Below, one piece after another: positions 1 to 7,977 of a DNA stretch of 11,613 nucleotides. The position numbers were made by a program, and so were the translations under genes. Source of the DNA: Ruminococcus sp. UBA5884 (GTDB lineage Bacteria; Bacillota; Clostridia; Oscillospirales; Ruminococcaceae); contig DJFA01000078.1 in the NCBI GenBank assembly GCA_002431975.1, positions 1-11,613 on the forward strand, written 5' to 3'. The notes beneath the pieces are model-generated. The model saw nothing but the letters and a program-made list of their open reading frames with translations. It was not told where the DNA came from and made no database searches. Every line of letters begins with the position of its first letter. Position 1 is the stretch's first letter.

Positions 1-11
1 AAAGTTTTTGC

Positions 12-33
12 CCAGCTTTTTTCAAAAAGCTGG
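12..33. repeat. Short inverted repeat near left edge
   Basis: Two 10-base arms (12-21 and 24-33) are exact reverse complements separated by two bases, giving a hairpin with an A/T-rich top. No T-run follows on the plus strand, because the -35 box begins at 34. It may be the tail of a terminator for a gene to the left of the window, but the sequence shown cannot settle that. Confidence 0.4.
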
Positions 34-63
34 TTGACAGCAATAAATGAAATTTGTTATAAT
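34..63 (+). promoter_or_regulatory. Sigma-A-type promoter for the EAL/pfk unit
   Basis: TTGACA (34-39) and TATAAT (58-63) are separated by 18 bases, with a TG one base upstream of the -10 box (extended -10). Transcription would begin near base 70. That is only about two bases before the first in-frame ATG at 72 and about 65 bases before the ATG at 135. Confidence 0.8.
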
Positions 64-134
64 TAATACTGATGATATGCAGATTCACCGCAGAGACTGG
101 CATATCATACACTATTAAATATTTTCTGCGGAGA

Positions 135-2384
135 ATGGACATAAAATTGAAGATAACCAGAGAAATTATTATTGCTGAAATAATTGTTCTTGTCTGTACA
201 ATAGGAGTGTTCATATACGCATATTTCAATAAATCACAGGCTCTTAACCTCCTGTATATCTACAATACAGCCGTGCTTATGATAGTAATTGCTATGGGTG
301 CTTATATTCCTGTAAGAATGAAAAAAGAAATTGAAGTAAACAAGTATCAGATAAGCAATATGATAAATGTCATAAATGCGTGCGTTGTTATATGGCGTGA
401 GGACTGCTCTGCGGTCATTCTCAACGATTATGCAAAAAAAATGCTTAAAACAGAAAATATGAATGCTCCTGAAATAATTGAAATGCTTTTTCCTACGTCC
501 GTATTCGGAAAACAACGTGCTGAAAATATGCTCAGCAATTCAGGCAGAGAAGTCAGAATAAGACTCTCCGACAGCACTGAATACGTTTATTCATGGAATA
601 CTTCACTCCTTATCAGCGGAAAAAACAATAAATTCTTTATTTCAATAGGTCTTGACCTCACAGATATCAAAAAAGCTGAAAATGAACTCAAAAAATCTCA
701 GAGCAAATACTTAATATCAATGGAACTCTCTGAAATCGGTATCATGCTTGACGCTGACGGAAGCCTTTACGTTTCAGACCAGCTCCGTAAAATGCTCGGC
801 ATAAAGGAAGCTAAACCCTCATATGACGATATACGCCATCGTGTCCATACCAATGATAAAATGATATTCGACACATATGTAAAGGGAAAATCCAGCGATT
901 CCGGAAGAACTCATTCCGCTGAAATGCGTATACGCTCCTGTGACGGCTCATATCACTGGTATCTGTACAGATACAGGAATATGATAAAATATGACAGCAG
1001 ACACCAGTTTTCAGGCGGTGCTTTCATGGATATAACAAAAGATAAGGAAAAAGACCTCCGCATTGAAAGACTCGCCTATATTGACGAAATTACTGAAATA
1101 TATAACCGTAACAAGCTTATGCTTACCGGTCAGGAAACTTATGAATGCTGCCGCTCGCTTAACTATTCATACTGGGTTATAGTCCTCGATATCGACAAGT
1201 TCCACATAATAAACGATACCTGCGGATACTCAAACGGAAACAGACTCCTGCGTGATTTTGCCCACGTAATGTATAAATACATATCCCTCGGCGGATTCGG
1301 TGCAAGAATAGGCGGCGACAATTTCGCCCTTGTAATCAGAAACTACAGCGATGAATATTCAAATGACGATTCACCAAGAAAAACTATTGAGAAAATTCAG
1401 AACGATATTGCATGCCTTGCTACGGATATTTTTTCAAGTCAGTCAATATCATGCTCTGCCGGATATTCACAGATGCCTGCGGACGGTGCTGATTTTGCTG
1501 AAATTCTTGACCATGCGGAATTTGCTCTTTCGTCAGGTAAAGACCACAGAAATTCAATAGTTGCCTATAATTCAAGGATTCATGACTCAATAATTGATAT
1601 CACTTCAACTGAACGTGCCATTGCTGACGCTATCGTAAACAATGAGTTTGAACTCCACTACCAGCCTAAGATAAATCTTTCAGACGGCAAGGTAATGGGT
1701 GCGGAGGCTCTTATAAGATGGAGAAAATCTGACGGAACTATTGTTCCTCCGGGAAAATTTGTCCCGATTGCAGAAGCCTCAAAGCTTATAACTCAGATTG
1801 GAGATTATGTAATGCTTGAAGCCTGCCGTCAGAATAAACTCTGGCAGGATATGGGCTATGACCCGATTATAATTTCTATAAACCTTACATCAGTTGATTT
1901 CTATCAGAAAGATGTAAAAGAAGCTGTTACTGATACTCTCGCAAAAACCGGACTCGATTCACAGTGGCTCGAAATAGAACTTACTGAATCACTCGCCCTC
2001 AAGGATATTGATATGGCAATAAAACAGATGGAGGCTTTGAGAAGTATGGGAATACGTCTTGCTATGGACGATTTCGGCACGGGATATTCCTCTCTCAGCT
2101 ATATCCAGATACTGCCTATAACTCTGCTGAAGCTTGACCGCTCATTTATCATAAATCTTGAAAATGATGTTGTCGCAAGAGAAATAGTTTCCGCTGTTAT
2201 AAAAATTGCCAAATCAAAGAAAATTGAAACAATTGCTGAGGGTATAGAAACTATCGGTCAGGCAAGAATTCTCTATGAGGAAGGCTGCGACTACGCTCAG
2301 GGATTTTTCTACGGAAAACCTATGCCCCCTGACGAATTCGGAAGATTCCTCGAAAAAAATAAAACAGAGAGAAAATTATTATAA
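135..2384 (+). CDS. Membrane PAS-PAS-GGDEF-EAL protein, predicted c-di-GMP phosphodiesterase
   Basis: Predicted to hydrolyse cyclic di-GMP to pGpG at the inner face of the membrane. Numbered from the ATG at 135 (749 residues): two membrane helices at about 11-31 and 37-59, two PAS-like sensor domains (about 70-185 and 190-305), GGDEF at about 310-470 and EAL at about 480-735. The EAL domain keeps its catalytic set: EAL at 524-526, an Asn in SINLTS, Glu in ELTES, DDFGTGYSSL from 645, Lys in LLKLD, Glu702 in AEGIE, and Gln722 in AQGFF. The GGDEF signature is GGDNF (393-397), and the usual GHxxGD is GYSNGN, with no RxxD inhibitory site, so cyclase activity is unlikely. The start is uncertain. 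The ATG at 72 adds 21 residues but would be nearly leaderless. The ATG at 135 has GGAG only one base away. A TTG at 147 is a third option. The gene is 17 bases from the downstream kinase gene, so co-transcription is likely. Confidence 0.9.
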   Translation: MDIKLKITREIIIAEIIVLVCTIGVFIYAYFNKSQALNLLYIYNTAVLMIVIAMGAYIPVRMKKEIEVNKYQISNMINVINACVVIWREDCSAVILNDYAKKMLKTENMNAPEIIEMLFPTSVFGKQRAENMLSNSGREVRIRLSDSTEYVYSWNTSLLISGKNNKFFISIGLDLTDIKKAENELKKSQSKYLISMELSEIGIMLDADGSLYVSDQLRKMLGIKEAKPSYDDIRHRVHTNDKMIFDTYVKGKSSDSGRTHSAEMRIRSCDGSYHWYLYRYRNMIKYDSRHQFSGGAFMDITKDKEKDLRIERLAYIDEITEIYNRNKLMLTGQETYECCRSLNYSYWVIVLDIDKFHIINDTCGYSNGNRLLRDFAHVMYKYISLGGFGARIGGDNFALVIRNYSDEYSNDDSPRKTIEKIQNDIACLATDIFSSQSISCSAGYSQMPADGADFAEILDHAEFALSSGKDHRNSIVAYNSRIHDSIIDITSTERAIADAIVNNEFELHYQPKINLSDGKVMGAEALIRWRKSDGTIVPPGKFVPIAEASKLITQIGDYVMLEACRQNKLWQDMGYDPIIISINLTSVDFYQKDVKEAVTDTLAKTGLDSQWLEIELTESLALKDIDMAIKQMEALRSMGIRLAMDDFGTGYSSLSYIQILPITLLKLDRSFIINLENDVVAREIVSAVIKIAKSKKIETIAEGIETIGQARILYEEGCDYAQGFFYGKPMPPDEFGRFLEKNKTERKLL

Positions 2385-2401
2385 AATCGGAGGTAATCAT
2401 T

Positions 2402-3484
2402 ATGAAAAGACGTATCGGAATCCTTACAAGCGGAGGCGACTGCCCTGGACTCAATGCTACTATAAGAGGTGTCGCAAAAGCCTGTTTTGAACAGTTCGGT
2501 GAGGAAAATACTGAAATAGTCGGTATCTCAAACGGATACTACGGTCTTATAAACAACCTCGCAAGAGATATGAAACCATCTGAATTTTCAGGCATTCTCA
2601 CTCAGGGCGGAACTATCCTCGGCACTAAAAGACAGCCGTATAAAATGATGACTGTAATAGGTGAGGATAATATCGATAAAGTCAAGAATATGAAGGAAAC
2701 ATATAAAAAACAGAAACTCGATGTTCTGCTCACTCTCGGAGGAAACGGTACTCATAAAACCTCCAAACTGCTGGCAGGGGAGGGACTTAATGTAATCGGT
2801 CTGCCGAAAACCATTGATAACGATATCTATGGAACTGATGTTACTTTCGGATTCCATACCGCTGTTGACATTGCAACCGATGCAATAGACAGACTCCATA
2901 CAACCGCTGCAAGCCATTCAAGAATTATGGTCTGCGAAATAATGGGCAACAAAGCCGGCTGGCTTACTCTCAATGCAGGTATCGCCGGCGGTGCTGATAT
3001 AATCCTTATCCCTGAAATCCCTTACGATATAGATTCAGTATGCAGTGCTGTTTGCAAACGTGCTGAATCAGGCAAGAATTTCTCAATAATCGCTGTTGCA
3101 GAAGGCGTTTTCGATAAACAGGAAGCTGCCATGAAGAAAAAAGAACGTGCCTTAAAACGTCAGGAAGCCGGAATAATTACTGCTACTTCAAGAATTGCTG
3201 CCCAGATACAGGCAAAAACAGGCATTGATGCAAGAGTCTGCGTTCCGGGTCATATGCTCAGGGGAGGAAGCCCGAGTGCCTATGACAGAATCCTTGCTAC
3301 CAAATTCGGAGTTCATGCCGCTCAGCTTATCAAGGAAGAACGCTATGGCAGAACTGTTGCAATGGTAAACGGCAAGGTGACTTCAAACAAACTCAGCGAT
3401 ATTGCAGGTCTTACAAAATTTGTAAAGCCTGATGATGAACTCGTAATTACTGCAAAACAAATCGGCATATCTTTTGGTGAATAG
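2402..3484 (+). CDS. pfkA: 6-phosphofructokinase
   Basis: Cytoplasmic enzyme phosphorylating fructose 6-phosphate to fructose 1,6-bisphosphate, the committed step of glycolysis. Its 360 residues are somewhat longer than the 320-residue E. coli PfkA. Recognisable motifs are TSGGDCPGLNA (from residue 9), GGNGT (113-117), PKTIDND (135-141) with the catalytic-base Asp139, EIMGNKAGW, and the substrate-binding PGHMLRGGSP. The phosphoryl-donor signature is mixed. Gly116 at the position of E. coli Gly104 points to ATP, Lys136 at the position of Gly124 is usual in pyrophosphate-linked enzymes, and the metal-binding Asp103 is Asn here. ATP use is the better guess, but sequence alone does not prove it. 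A strong CGGAGGT (2388-2394) lies 7 bases before the ATG. No promoter was found in the 17-base gap, so it is probably transcribed with the upstream EAL gene. Confidence 0.93.
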   Translation: MKRRIGILTSGGDCPGLNATIRGVAKACFEQFGEENTEIVGISNGYYGLINNLARDMKPSEFSGILTQGGTILGTKRQPYKMMTVIGEDNIDKVKNMKETYKKQKLDVLLTLGGNGTHKTSKLLAGEGLNVIGLPKTIDNDIYGTDVTFGFHTAVDIATDAIDRLHTTAASHSRIMVCEIMGNKAGWLTLNAGIAGGADIILIPEIPYDIDSVCSAVCKRAESGKNFSIIAVAEGVFDKQEAAMKKKERALKRQEAGIITATSRIAAQIQAKTGIDARVCVPGHMLRGGSPSAYDRILATKFGVHAAQLIKEERYGRTVAMVNGKVTSNKLSDIAGLTKFVKPDDELVITAKQIGISFGE

Positions 3485-3495
3485 TTAAGATAACC

Positions 3496-3542
3496 ACCTG
3501 CCGCAATATGTAATCACGGTCAGGTACGAAAATGCCTGACCG
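3496..3542 (+). other. Competing hairpins downstream of pfk
   Basis: Arms 3517-3524 and 3535-3542 are perfect 8-base complements. The same middle strand (3517-3525) can instead pair with 3496-3503, with one bulged T. The downstream hairpin is positioned like a terminator for the EAL/pfk transcript, but there is no T-run directly after it; the nearest one is about 14 bases further on. It could be a weak terminator or a 3'-end processing and stability structure. Confidence 0.45.
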
Positions 3543-3570
3543 GATTTCACAACGAATTTTTTGAAATTGC

Positions 3571-3599
3571 TTGATTATCTTATATAAAAATGATATAAT
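3571..3599 (+). promoter_or_regulatory. Promoter for the Nudix-nth unit
   Basis: TTGATT (3571-3576) and TATAAT (3594-3599) have a 17-base spacer and a TG one base before the -10 box. Transcription would begin near 3606, leaving a leader of about 30 bases that contains GGAGG (3621-3625). Confidence 0.8.
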
Positions 3600-3636
3600 A
3601 TAAAATATACAATTCTTTGCGGAGGATAATTTATAT

Positions 3637-4428
3637 ATGGTTGATTTTTCAAAACAGAAATATCTGCCTCTGCTCGGCATAGAGGCTGAAATCACTATCG
3701 ACAGAAAAAAAGGTTCCCGTCAGCATCGCTCCGGAAACTCATTCTGCATGGTTCAGTACGGAAATATGAGAGGTTTTTCCTCTGACCATGTCTATGTTTT
3801 AAGTAATGCCGAAGTTCCTGACTCATTTTCAGGTATCGTTATCGCTGTCGCCATCAACAGAATAACCGGAAAATTAAAACTCGTGGCTGCTCCTTCAGAC
3901 TGCGAATTTTATGAGCCTTATATTGCCAACGCTCTCTCGTTTCAGGAAAAAATTACTGAAACAGATTATATCTGCCTTTATGAAAAAACCTGCGGCGGCG
4001 TTATATACACTCTCAAAGGCAAAATCCCTTATTTTCTTCTCGTTGAAAACGCTGACAGCAAACATATCGGTTTCCCTAAAGGTCATGTCGAACTCGGCGA
4101 AATGGAAAAACAGACTGCGGTCAGGGAAATATTTGAAGAAACTGCTCTCAAGCTCTTTCTTAAACAGAATTTCCGTTCAGAATACCGCTATACATTAAAC
4201 GGAACTATCAAAAAACGCTGCGTCTATTTTCTTGCTGAATTTTCTGAAAATTCAAATCCTGTCATTCAGGAACAGGAAATATCACAGTACTGGCTTGTAC
4301 CATATAATGAAGCGATAAAGCTGCTTAACTATCCTCAGGACAGAATAGTACTCATTCAGGCTTATGACCGTCTGAGAAAGGAGCTGGCGATTATTGACGA
4401 AAAAAGAGCTTGCTCTGCGGGTGTGTGA
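3637..4428 (+). CDS. Nudix hydrolase with degenerate pyrophosphatase-like N-terminus
   Basis: A 263-residue protein with two parts. The C-terminal half (about 115-255) is a Nudix hydrolase that would cleave nucleoside diphosphates linked to another group. The Nudix box at 149-171 reads GHVELGEMEKQTAVREIFEE then TAL, matching GX5EX7REUXEEXGU except that the last Gly is Ala. The preceding FPKGH resembles diadenosine-tetraphosphate hydrolases, so an Ap4A-like substrate is a guess. The N-terminal part (about 12-112) resembles small family I inorganic pyrophosphatases in spacing and wording (IDRKKGS, QYGNMRG, VYVLS, SGIVIAVAINR, KLKLVAAP). The acidic stretch that normally carries the metal-binding Asp residues is reduced to SSDH, so it is probably not an active pyrophosphatase. 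The ATG is 11 bases after GGAGG. The 3' end overlaps nth by 35 bases. Confidence 0.88.
   Translation: MVDFSKQKYLPLLGIEAEITIDRKKGSRQHRSGNSFCMVQYGNMRGFSSDHVYVLSNAEVPDSFSGIVIAVAINRITGKLKLVAAPSDCEFYEPYIANALSFQEKITETDYICLYEKTCGGVIYTLKGKIPYFLLVENADSKHIGFPKGHVELGEMEKQTAVREIFEETALKLFLKQNFRSEYRYTLNGTIKKRCVYFLAEFSENSNPVIQEQEISQYWLVPYNEAIKLLNYPQDRIVLIQAYDRLRKELAIIDEKRACSAGV
4377..4383 (+). promoter_or_regulatory. Ribosome binding site that sets the nth start
   Basis: AAAGGAG lies inside the last codons of the Nudix gene, 10 bases before a TTG. It supports TTG at 4394 as the start of nth. The next in-frame candidate is a GTG at 4421, which has no comparable site. Confidence 0.75.
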
Positions 4429-5041
4429 CTGCCTTCAAATACTCTATCCCAAAGCTGAATGCTCACTTGTCTATGACAGGAAAAAGCCGTATCAGCTGCT
4501 TTTTGCCGTGCGTCTGTCAGCTCAGTGTACAGATGCAAGAGTGAATATCGTGACAAAAGAGCTTTTCAGAAAATATGACGATTTGCAGGATTTCGCCTGT
4601 GCAGATATCACTGAACTCGAAAATATCATAAAACCTTGCGGATTTTTCAGAGCAAAGGCTTCAAATATCAGAGATGCTGCCCGTATGCTGATAAACAATT
4701 TCAACGGAAAAATCCCGTCTGATATGAACGATTTGCTGAAACTCCCCGGAGTCGGCAGAAAATCTGCTAACCTCATAAGAGGCGATATATTCAGACTCCC
4801 TGCAATAGTCGCAGATACTCACTGTATCAGGATTACAAACAGACTCGGACTCGTTTCCTCTGAAAATCCCGTAAAGGTTGAAAAGGAACTTATCCCTCTT
4901 ATCCCTCCGCAGCGTTCCTCTGATTTCTGCCACAGACTCGTCCTTTTCGGCAGGGATATTTGCAGAGCAAGAAATCCTGACTGCAAAAACTGCACGATGA
5001 ACTCATTCTGTTCATCTGCACTTGTTGACAGAATTGTCTGA
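4394..5041 (+). CDS. nth: Endonuclease III (DNA glycosylase/AP lyase)
   Basis: Base-excision repair enzyme that removes oxidised pyrimidines and nicks the DNA at the resulting abasic site by beta-elimination. Its 215 residues match the family length (E. coli Nth 211). Visible hallmarks are the helix-hairpin-helix LPGVGRKSAN with the Schiff-base lysine Lys123, the catalytic Asp141 in ADTH (18 residues on, the same spacing as Lys120/Asp138 in E. coli), and the 4Fe-4S ligands Cys190, Cys197, Cys200 and Cys206 in the exact C-x6-C-x2-C-x5-C pattern. It starts with TTG and overlaps the Nudix gene by 35 bases in another frame, so translation of the two is probably coupled. Pairing with a Nudix gene fits nucleotide-pool and DNA damage care, but this is inference. 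Confidence 0.96.
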   Translation: MTKKELALRVCDCLQILYPKAECSLVYDRKKPYQLLFAVRLSAQCTDARVNIVTKELFRKYDDLQDFACADITELENIIKPCGFFRAKASNIRDAARMLINNFNGKIPSDMNDLLKLPGVGRKSANLIRGDIFRLPAIVADTHCIRITNRLGLVSSENPVKVEKELIPLIPPQRSSDFCHRLVLFGRDICRARNPDCKNCTMNSFCSSALVDRIV

Positions 5042-5053
5042 TTTTGTTATAAT
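5025..5053 (+). promoter_or_regulatory. Consensus promoter of secA, overlapping the end of nth
   Basis: TTGACA (5025-5030) and TATAAT (5048-5053) match consensus exactly with a 17-base spacer and a TG extension at 5045-5046. The -35 box and part of the spacer are coding sequence of nth, which ends at 5041. The expected start is near 5060, giving a leader of about 36 bases with AAGGTGG (5080-5086). Confidence 0.85.
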
Positions 5054-5095
5054 TATAAATGACAATAAAAAAATTTATTAAGGTGGACTAATTAA

Positions 5096-7966
5096 ATGGG
5101 CTTTTTAGATACTATATTCGGAAATTACAGCAAAAGAGAGCTTGCAAGAATCGAACCGATAAAACAACAGGTTCTTGACCTCGAAACTGAATATTCCAAC
5201 CTTTCTGAGACTGAACTCAAAGCAAAAACTCAGGAATTTAAAAACAGGCTCGCTGAAGGCGAAACTCTTGACGATATACTGCCGGAAGCTCTTGCAACCT
5301 GCCGTGAAGCCGCTTTCCGTGTTCTCGGCAAAAAACCTTTTCCGGTGCAGATAATCGGTGCTATCGTTCTCCATCAGGGTCGTATCGCTGAAATGAAAAC
5401 AGGTGAAGGTAAAACTCTCGTTGCCTGCCTCGCTTCATACCTCAACGCTCTTTCCGGAAAAGGCGTTCATGTAGTTACTGTAAATGATTACCTCGCAAAA
5501 TATCAGGCTGAGGAAATGGGTAAGGTTTACCGCTACCTCGGTCTTACAATAGGCGTTATCCTCCATGGTCTTACAAATGATGAAAGACGTGCTGCCTATA
5601 ATGCGGATATCACATATGCTACAAATAATGAACTCGGATTTGACTATCTGCGTGACAATATGGTAATCTATAAAAAGGATATGGTTCAGAGAGCTCCTAA
5701 TTTCGCCATTGTCGATGAAGTTGACTCAATCCTTATCGATGAGGCAAGAACTCCTCTTATCATCTCCGGCAGAGGCGACAAGTCTACTGAACTTTATCAG
5801 ATTGTTGACAAATTCGCTAAAAAACTTACTTCAAAAACTGTTGTTGAAATAGATGATAAAGCCAATCAGGAAGATATTATGGACGACTGCGATTACATAA
5901 TCGACGAAAAGGCTAAAACTGCCACTATTACCCGTCAGGGTATCAAAAAGGCTGAAAAGGCTTTTAATGTCATAAACCTTATGGACGCTGACAATATGAC
6001 TCTCCTCCACCATATCAATCAGGCTATCAAAGCCAACGGCATTATGAAACGTGATATCGATTATGTCGTTACAAAAAATGATAAGGGCGAAGATGAAGTT
6101 GTTATCGTTGACGAATTTACAGGCCGTCTTATGCAGGGCAGACGTTTCAATGACGGTCTGCATCAGGCTATCGAAGCTAAAGAAGGCGTAAAAGTCGCTC
6201 ATGAATCAAAAACTCTTGCTACTATCACTTTCCAGAACTATTTCAGACTCTATAAAAAACTTTCCGGTATGACAGGTACTGCCCTTACAGAAGAAGACGA
6301 ATTCAGAGAAATTTATAAACTCGATGTTATCGCTGTTCCGACAAATAAACCTGTTCAGAGAATTGACCACCCTGACCAGATTTACAGAACCGAAAAAGGC
6401 AAGTTCGAAGCCGTTATCGACCAGATTATCGAATGTAACAAAAAAGGTCAGCCGGTACTCGTTGGTACTATATCAATCGAAAAATCTGAAGTCCTTTCAA
6501 GAATGCTCAAGGCAAGAGGCATAAAACATAATGTCCTCAACGCAAAACAGCATGAACGTGAAGCTGAAATCGTTGCTCAGGCTGGTAAACTCGGTGCTGT
6601 TACAATTGCTACAAATATGGCAGGACGTGGTACTGATATCATTCTCGGCGGTAACGCTGAATTTGCTGCAAAGGCTGAACTCCGCAAAAAAGGCTATGAC
6701 GAACAGATGATTGTTGATGCTACAGGCTTTGCTGAAACATCTGACCCCGATATCCTCGCTGCAAGAAAGGTTTATCAGCAGCTTTATGATAAATATGACA
6801 AGGAAGTAAAGGAAAAAGCTGTCGCTGTAAGAGAAGCCGGAGGCCTTTTCATAATCGGTACTGAACGCCATGAATCAAGACGTATCGATAACCAGCTCAG
6901 AGGCCGTTCAGGCCGTCAGGGTGACTGCGGTGAAAGCCGCTTCTTCCTCTCCGTTGAAGATGACCTTATGCGTATATTTGCGGGTGACCGCCTCGAAAAT
7001 ATGATGAAAACTCTTAACGTTGAGGAAAATATGCCTATCGAAAGCAAAATGCTTACAAAAATTATTGAATCCTCTCAGAAGAAGGTTGAAGCCAGAAACT
7101 TCAGCATAAGAAAGAATGTCCTCAACTATGATGACGTTATGAGTAAACAGCGTGAAACTATTTACGAACAGAGAGCTAAGGTTCTTAACGGTGAAGACCT
7201 CCACGAATATATCATCAAGATGATGAAAGACGTTATTGAACGTAATGTAAATACTTATCTCGTTGATGACGAAAATAAAGAAGAATGGAACCTCAGCGGA
7301 CTCAGGGAACGCCTTATTCCATGGGCTGCAACAGAGGATGATTTCAAGGAATACTATAAGGATAAACTTCCTGAAAAATCTGAAGATTCAGACGAAAAGG
7401 AAACAAGTATCTACGATGAGGAAAAACTTGAAAAGGTTTCTAAAAAGGATATTATTGATATGTTCACAAAACGTGTCCTTGACGCTTATGAAGCAAAGGA
7501 AAAAGAAGTCGGTGCTGATATCCTGCGTGAACTTGAAAGAGTTATTCTCCTCAAAATCGTTGACAGCAAATGGACTAACCATATTGACGATATGGACGAA
7601 CTTAAAAAAGGTATCGGTCTGCGTGCTTATGGTCAGAGAAATCCTGTTGTTGAATACAGATATGAAGGCTTTGAAATGTTCGATGAAATGATTGCCTCAA
7701 TTCAGGAAAATACTGTCCGTATGCTCTGTACAGTAAAGATTGCAAAGAATAATATGCCTCAGCGTGAACAGCTGCTTAAACCTGATATGCCGTCAGGTCA
7801 GCGTCGCAGACCTCCTGTACCGCCTCGCCGTCCGGCTGCTCCGACTGTTACAGTCAAAACTGATGTTTACAGAAATAATAAACCGGTTCTTGACAATGAT
7901 ATGTGCCCATGCGGCAGCGGCAAAAAATATGTAAATTGCTGTAAAAATAAACAGGCTAAAGGCTGA
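5096..7966 (+). CDS. secA: Preprotein translocase ATPase SecA
   Basis: Motor ATPase that binds the SecYEG channel and pushes unfolded secretory proteins across the cytoplasmic membrane. At 956 residues it is longer than B. subtilis SecA (841) and E. coli SecA (901). Motifs in order: Walker A GEGKT (103-107), Walker B DEVD (207-210), the pre-protein cross-linking region (about 230-370), motif V MAGRGTD (508-514), motif VI RGRSGRQGD (from 602), the helical scaffold and wing domains (about 630-870, with an acidic insert near 760-785), a Pro/Arg-rich linker (about 898-915), and a zinc-binding tail with Cys937, Cys939, Cys948 and Cys949 (CPCGSGKKYVNCC). A CC in place of the more common CH still offers four ligands. 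AAGGTGG lies 9 bases before the ATG. No terminator separates it from nth, so some read-through is possible in addition to its own promoter. Confidence 0.98.
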   Translation: MGFLDTIFGNYSKRELARIEPIKQQVLDLETEYSNLSETELKAKTQEFKNRLAEGETLDDILPEALATCREAAFRVLGKKPFPVQIIGAIVLHQGRIAEMKTGEGKTLVACLASYLNALSGKGVHVVTVNDYLAKYQAEEMGKVYRYLGLTIGVILHGLTNDERRAAYNADITYATNNELGFDYLRDNMVIYKKDMVQRAPNFAIVDEVDSILIDEARTPLIISGRGDKSTELYQIVDKFAKKLTSKTVVEIDDKANQEDIMDDCDYIIDEKAKTATITRQGIKKAEKAFNVINLMDADNMTLLHHINQAIKANGIMKRDIDYVVTKNDKGEDEVVIVDEFTGRLMQGRRFNDGLHQAIEAKEGVKVAHESKTLATITFQNYFRLYKKLSGMTGTALTEEDEFREIYKLDVIAVPTNKPVQRIDHPDQIYRTEKGKFEAVIDQIIECNKKGQPVLVGTISIEKSEVLSRMLKARGIKHNVLNAKQHEREAEIVAQAGKLGAVTIATNMAGRGTDIILGGNAEFAAKAELRKKGYDEQMIVDATGFAETSDPDILAARKVYQQLYDKYDKEVKEKAVAVREAGGLFIIGTERHESRRIDNQLRGRSGRQGDCGESRFFLSVEDDLMRIFAGDRLENMMKTLNVEENMPIESKMLTKIIESSQKKVEARNFSIRKNVLNYDDVMSKQRETIYEQRAKVLNGEDLHEYIIKMMKDVIERNVNTYLVDDENKEEWNLSGLRERLIPWAATEDDFKEYYKDKLPEKSEDSDEKETSIYDEEKLEKVSKKDIIDMFTKRVLDAYEAKEKEVGADILRELERVILLKIVDSKWTNHIDDMDELKKGIGLRAYGQRNPVVEYRYEGFEMFDEMIASIQENTVRMLCTVKIAKNNMPQREQLLKPDMPSGQRRRPPVPPRRPAAPTVTVKTDVYRNNKPVLDNDMCPCGSGKKYVNCCKNKQAKG

Positions 7967-7977
7967 TAAAAATATTT

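Noticed and set aside
12..33. Hairpin at the left edge as a plus-strand terminator
   Set aside because: No T-run follows it, and a promoter begins immediately after. The arm sequence is T-rich only inside the hairpin, so termination at this place cannot be claimed.
6497..6871. Minus-strand reading frame of 124 codons opposite secA
   Set aside because: It is antisense to the conserved motor domain of SecA and gives a Ser/Phe/Cys-rich product without family features.
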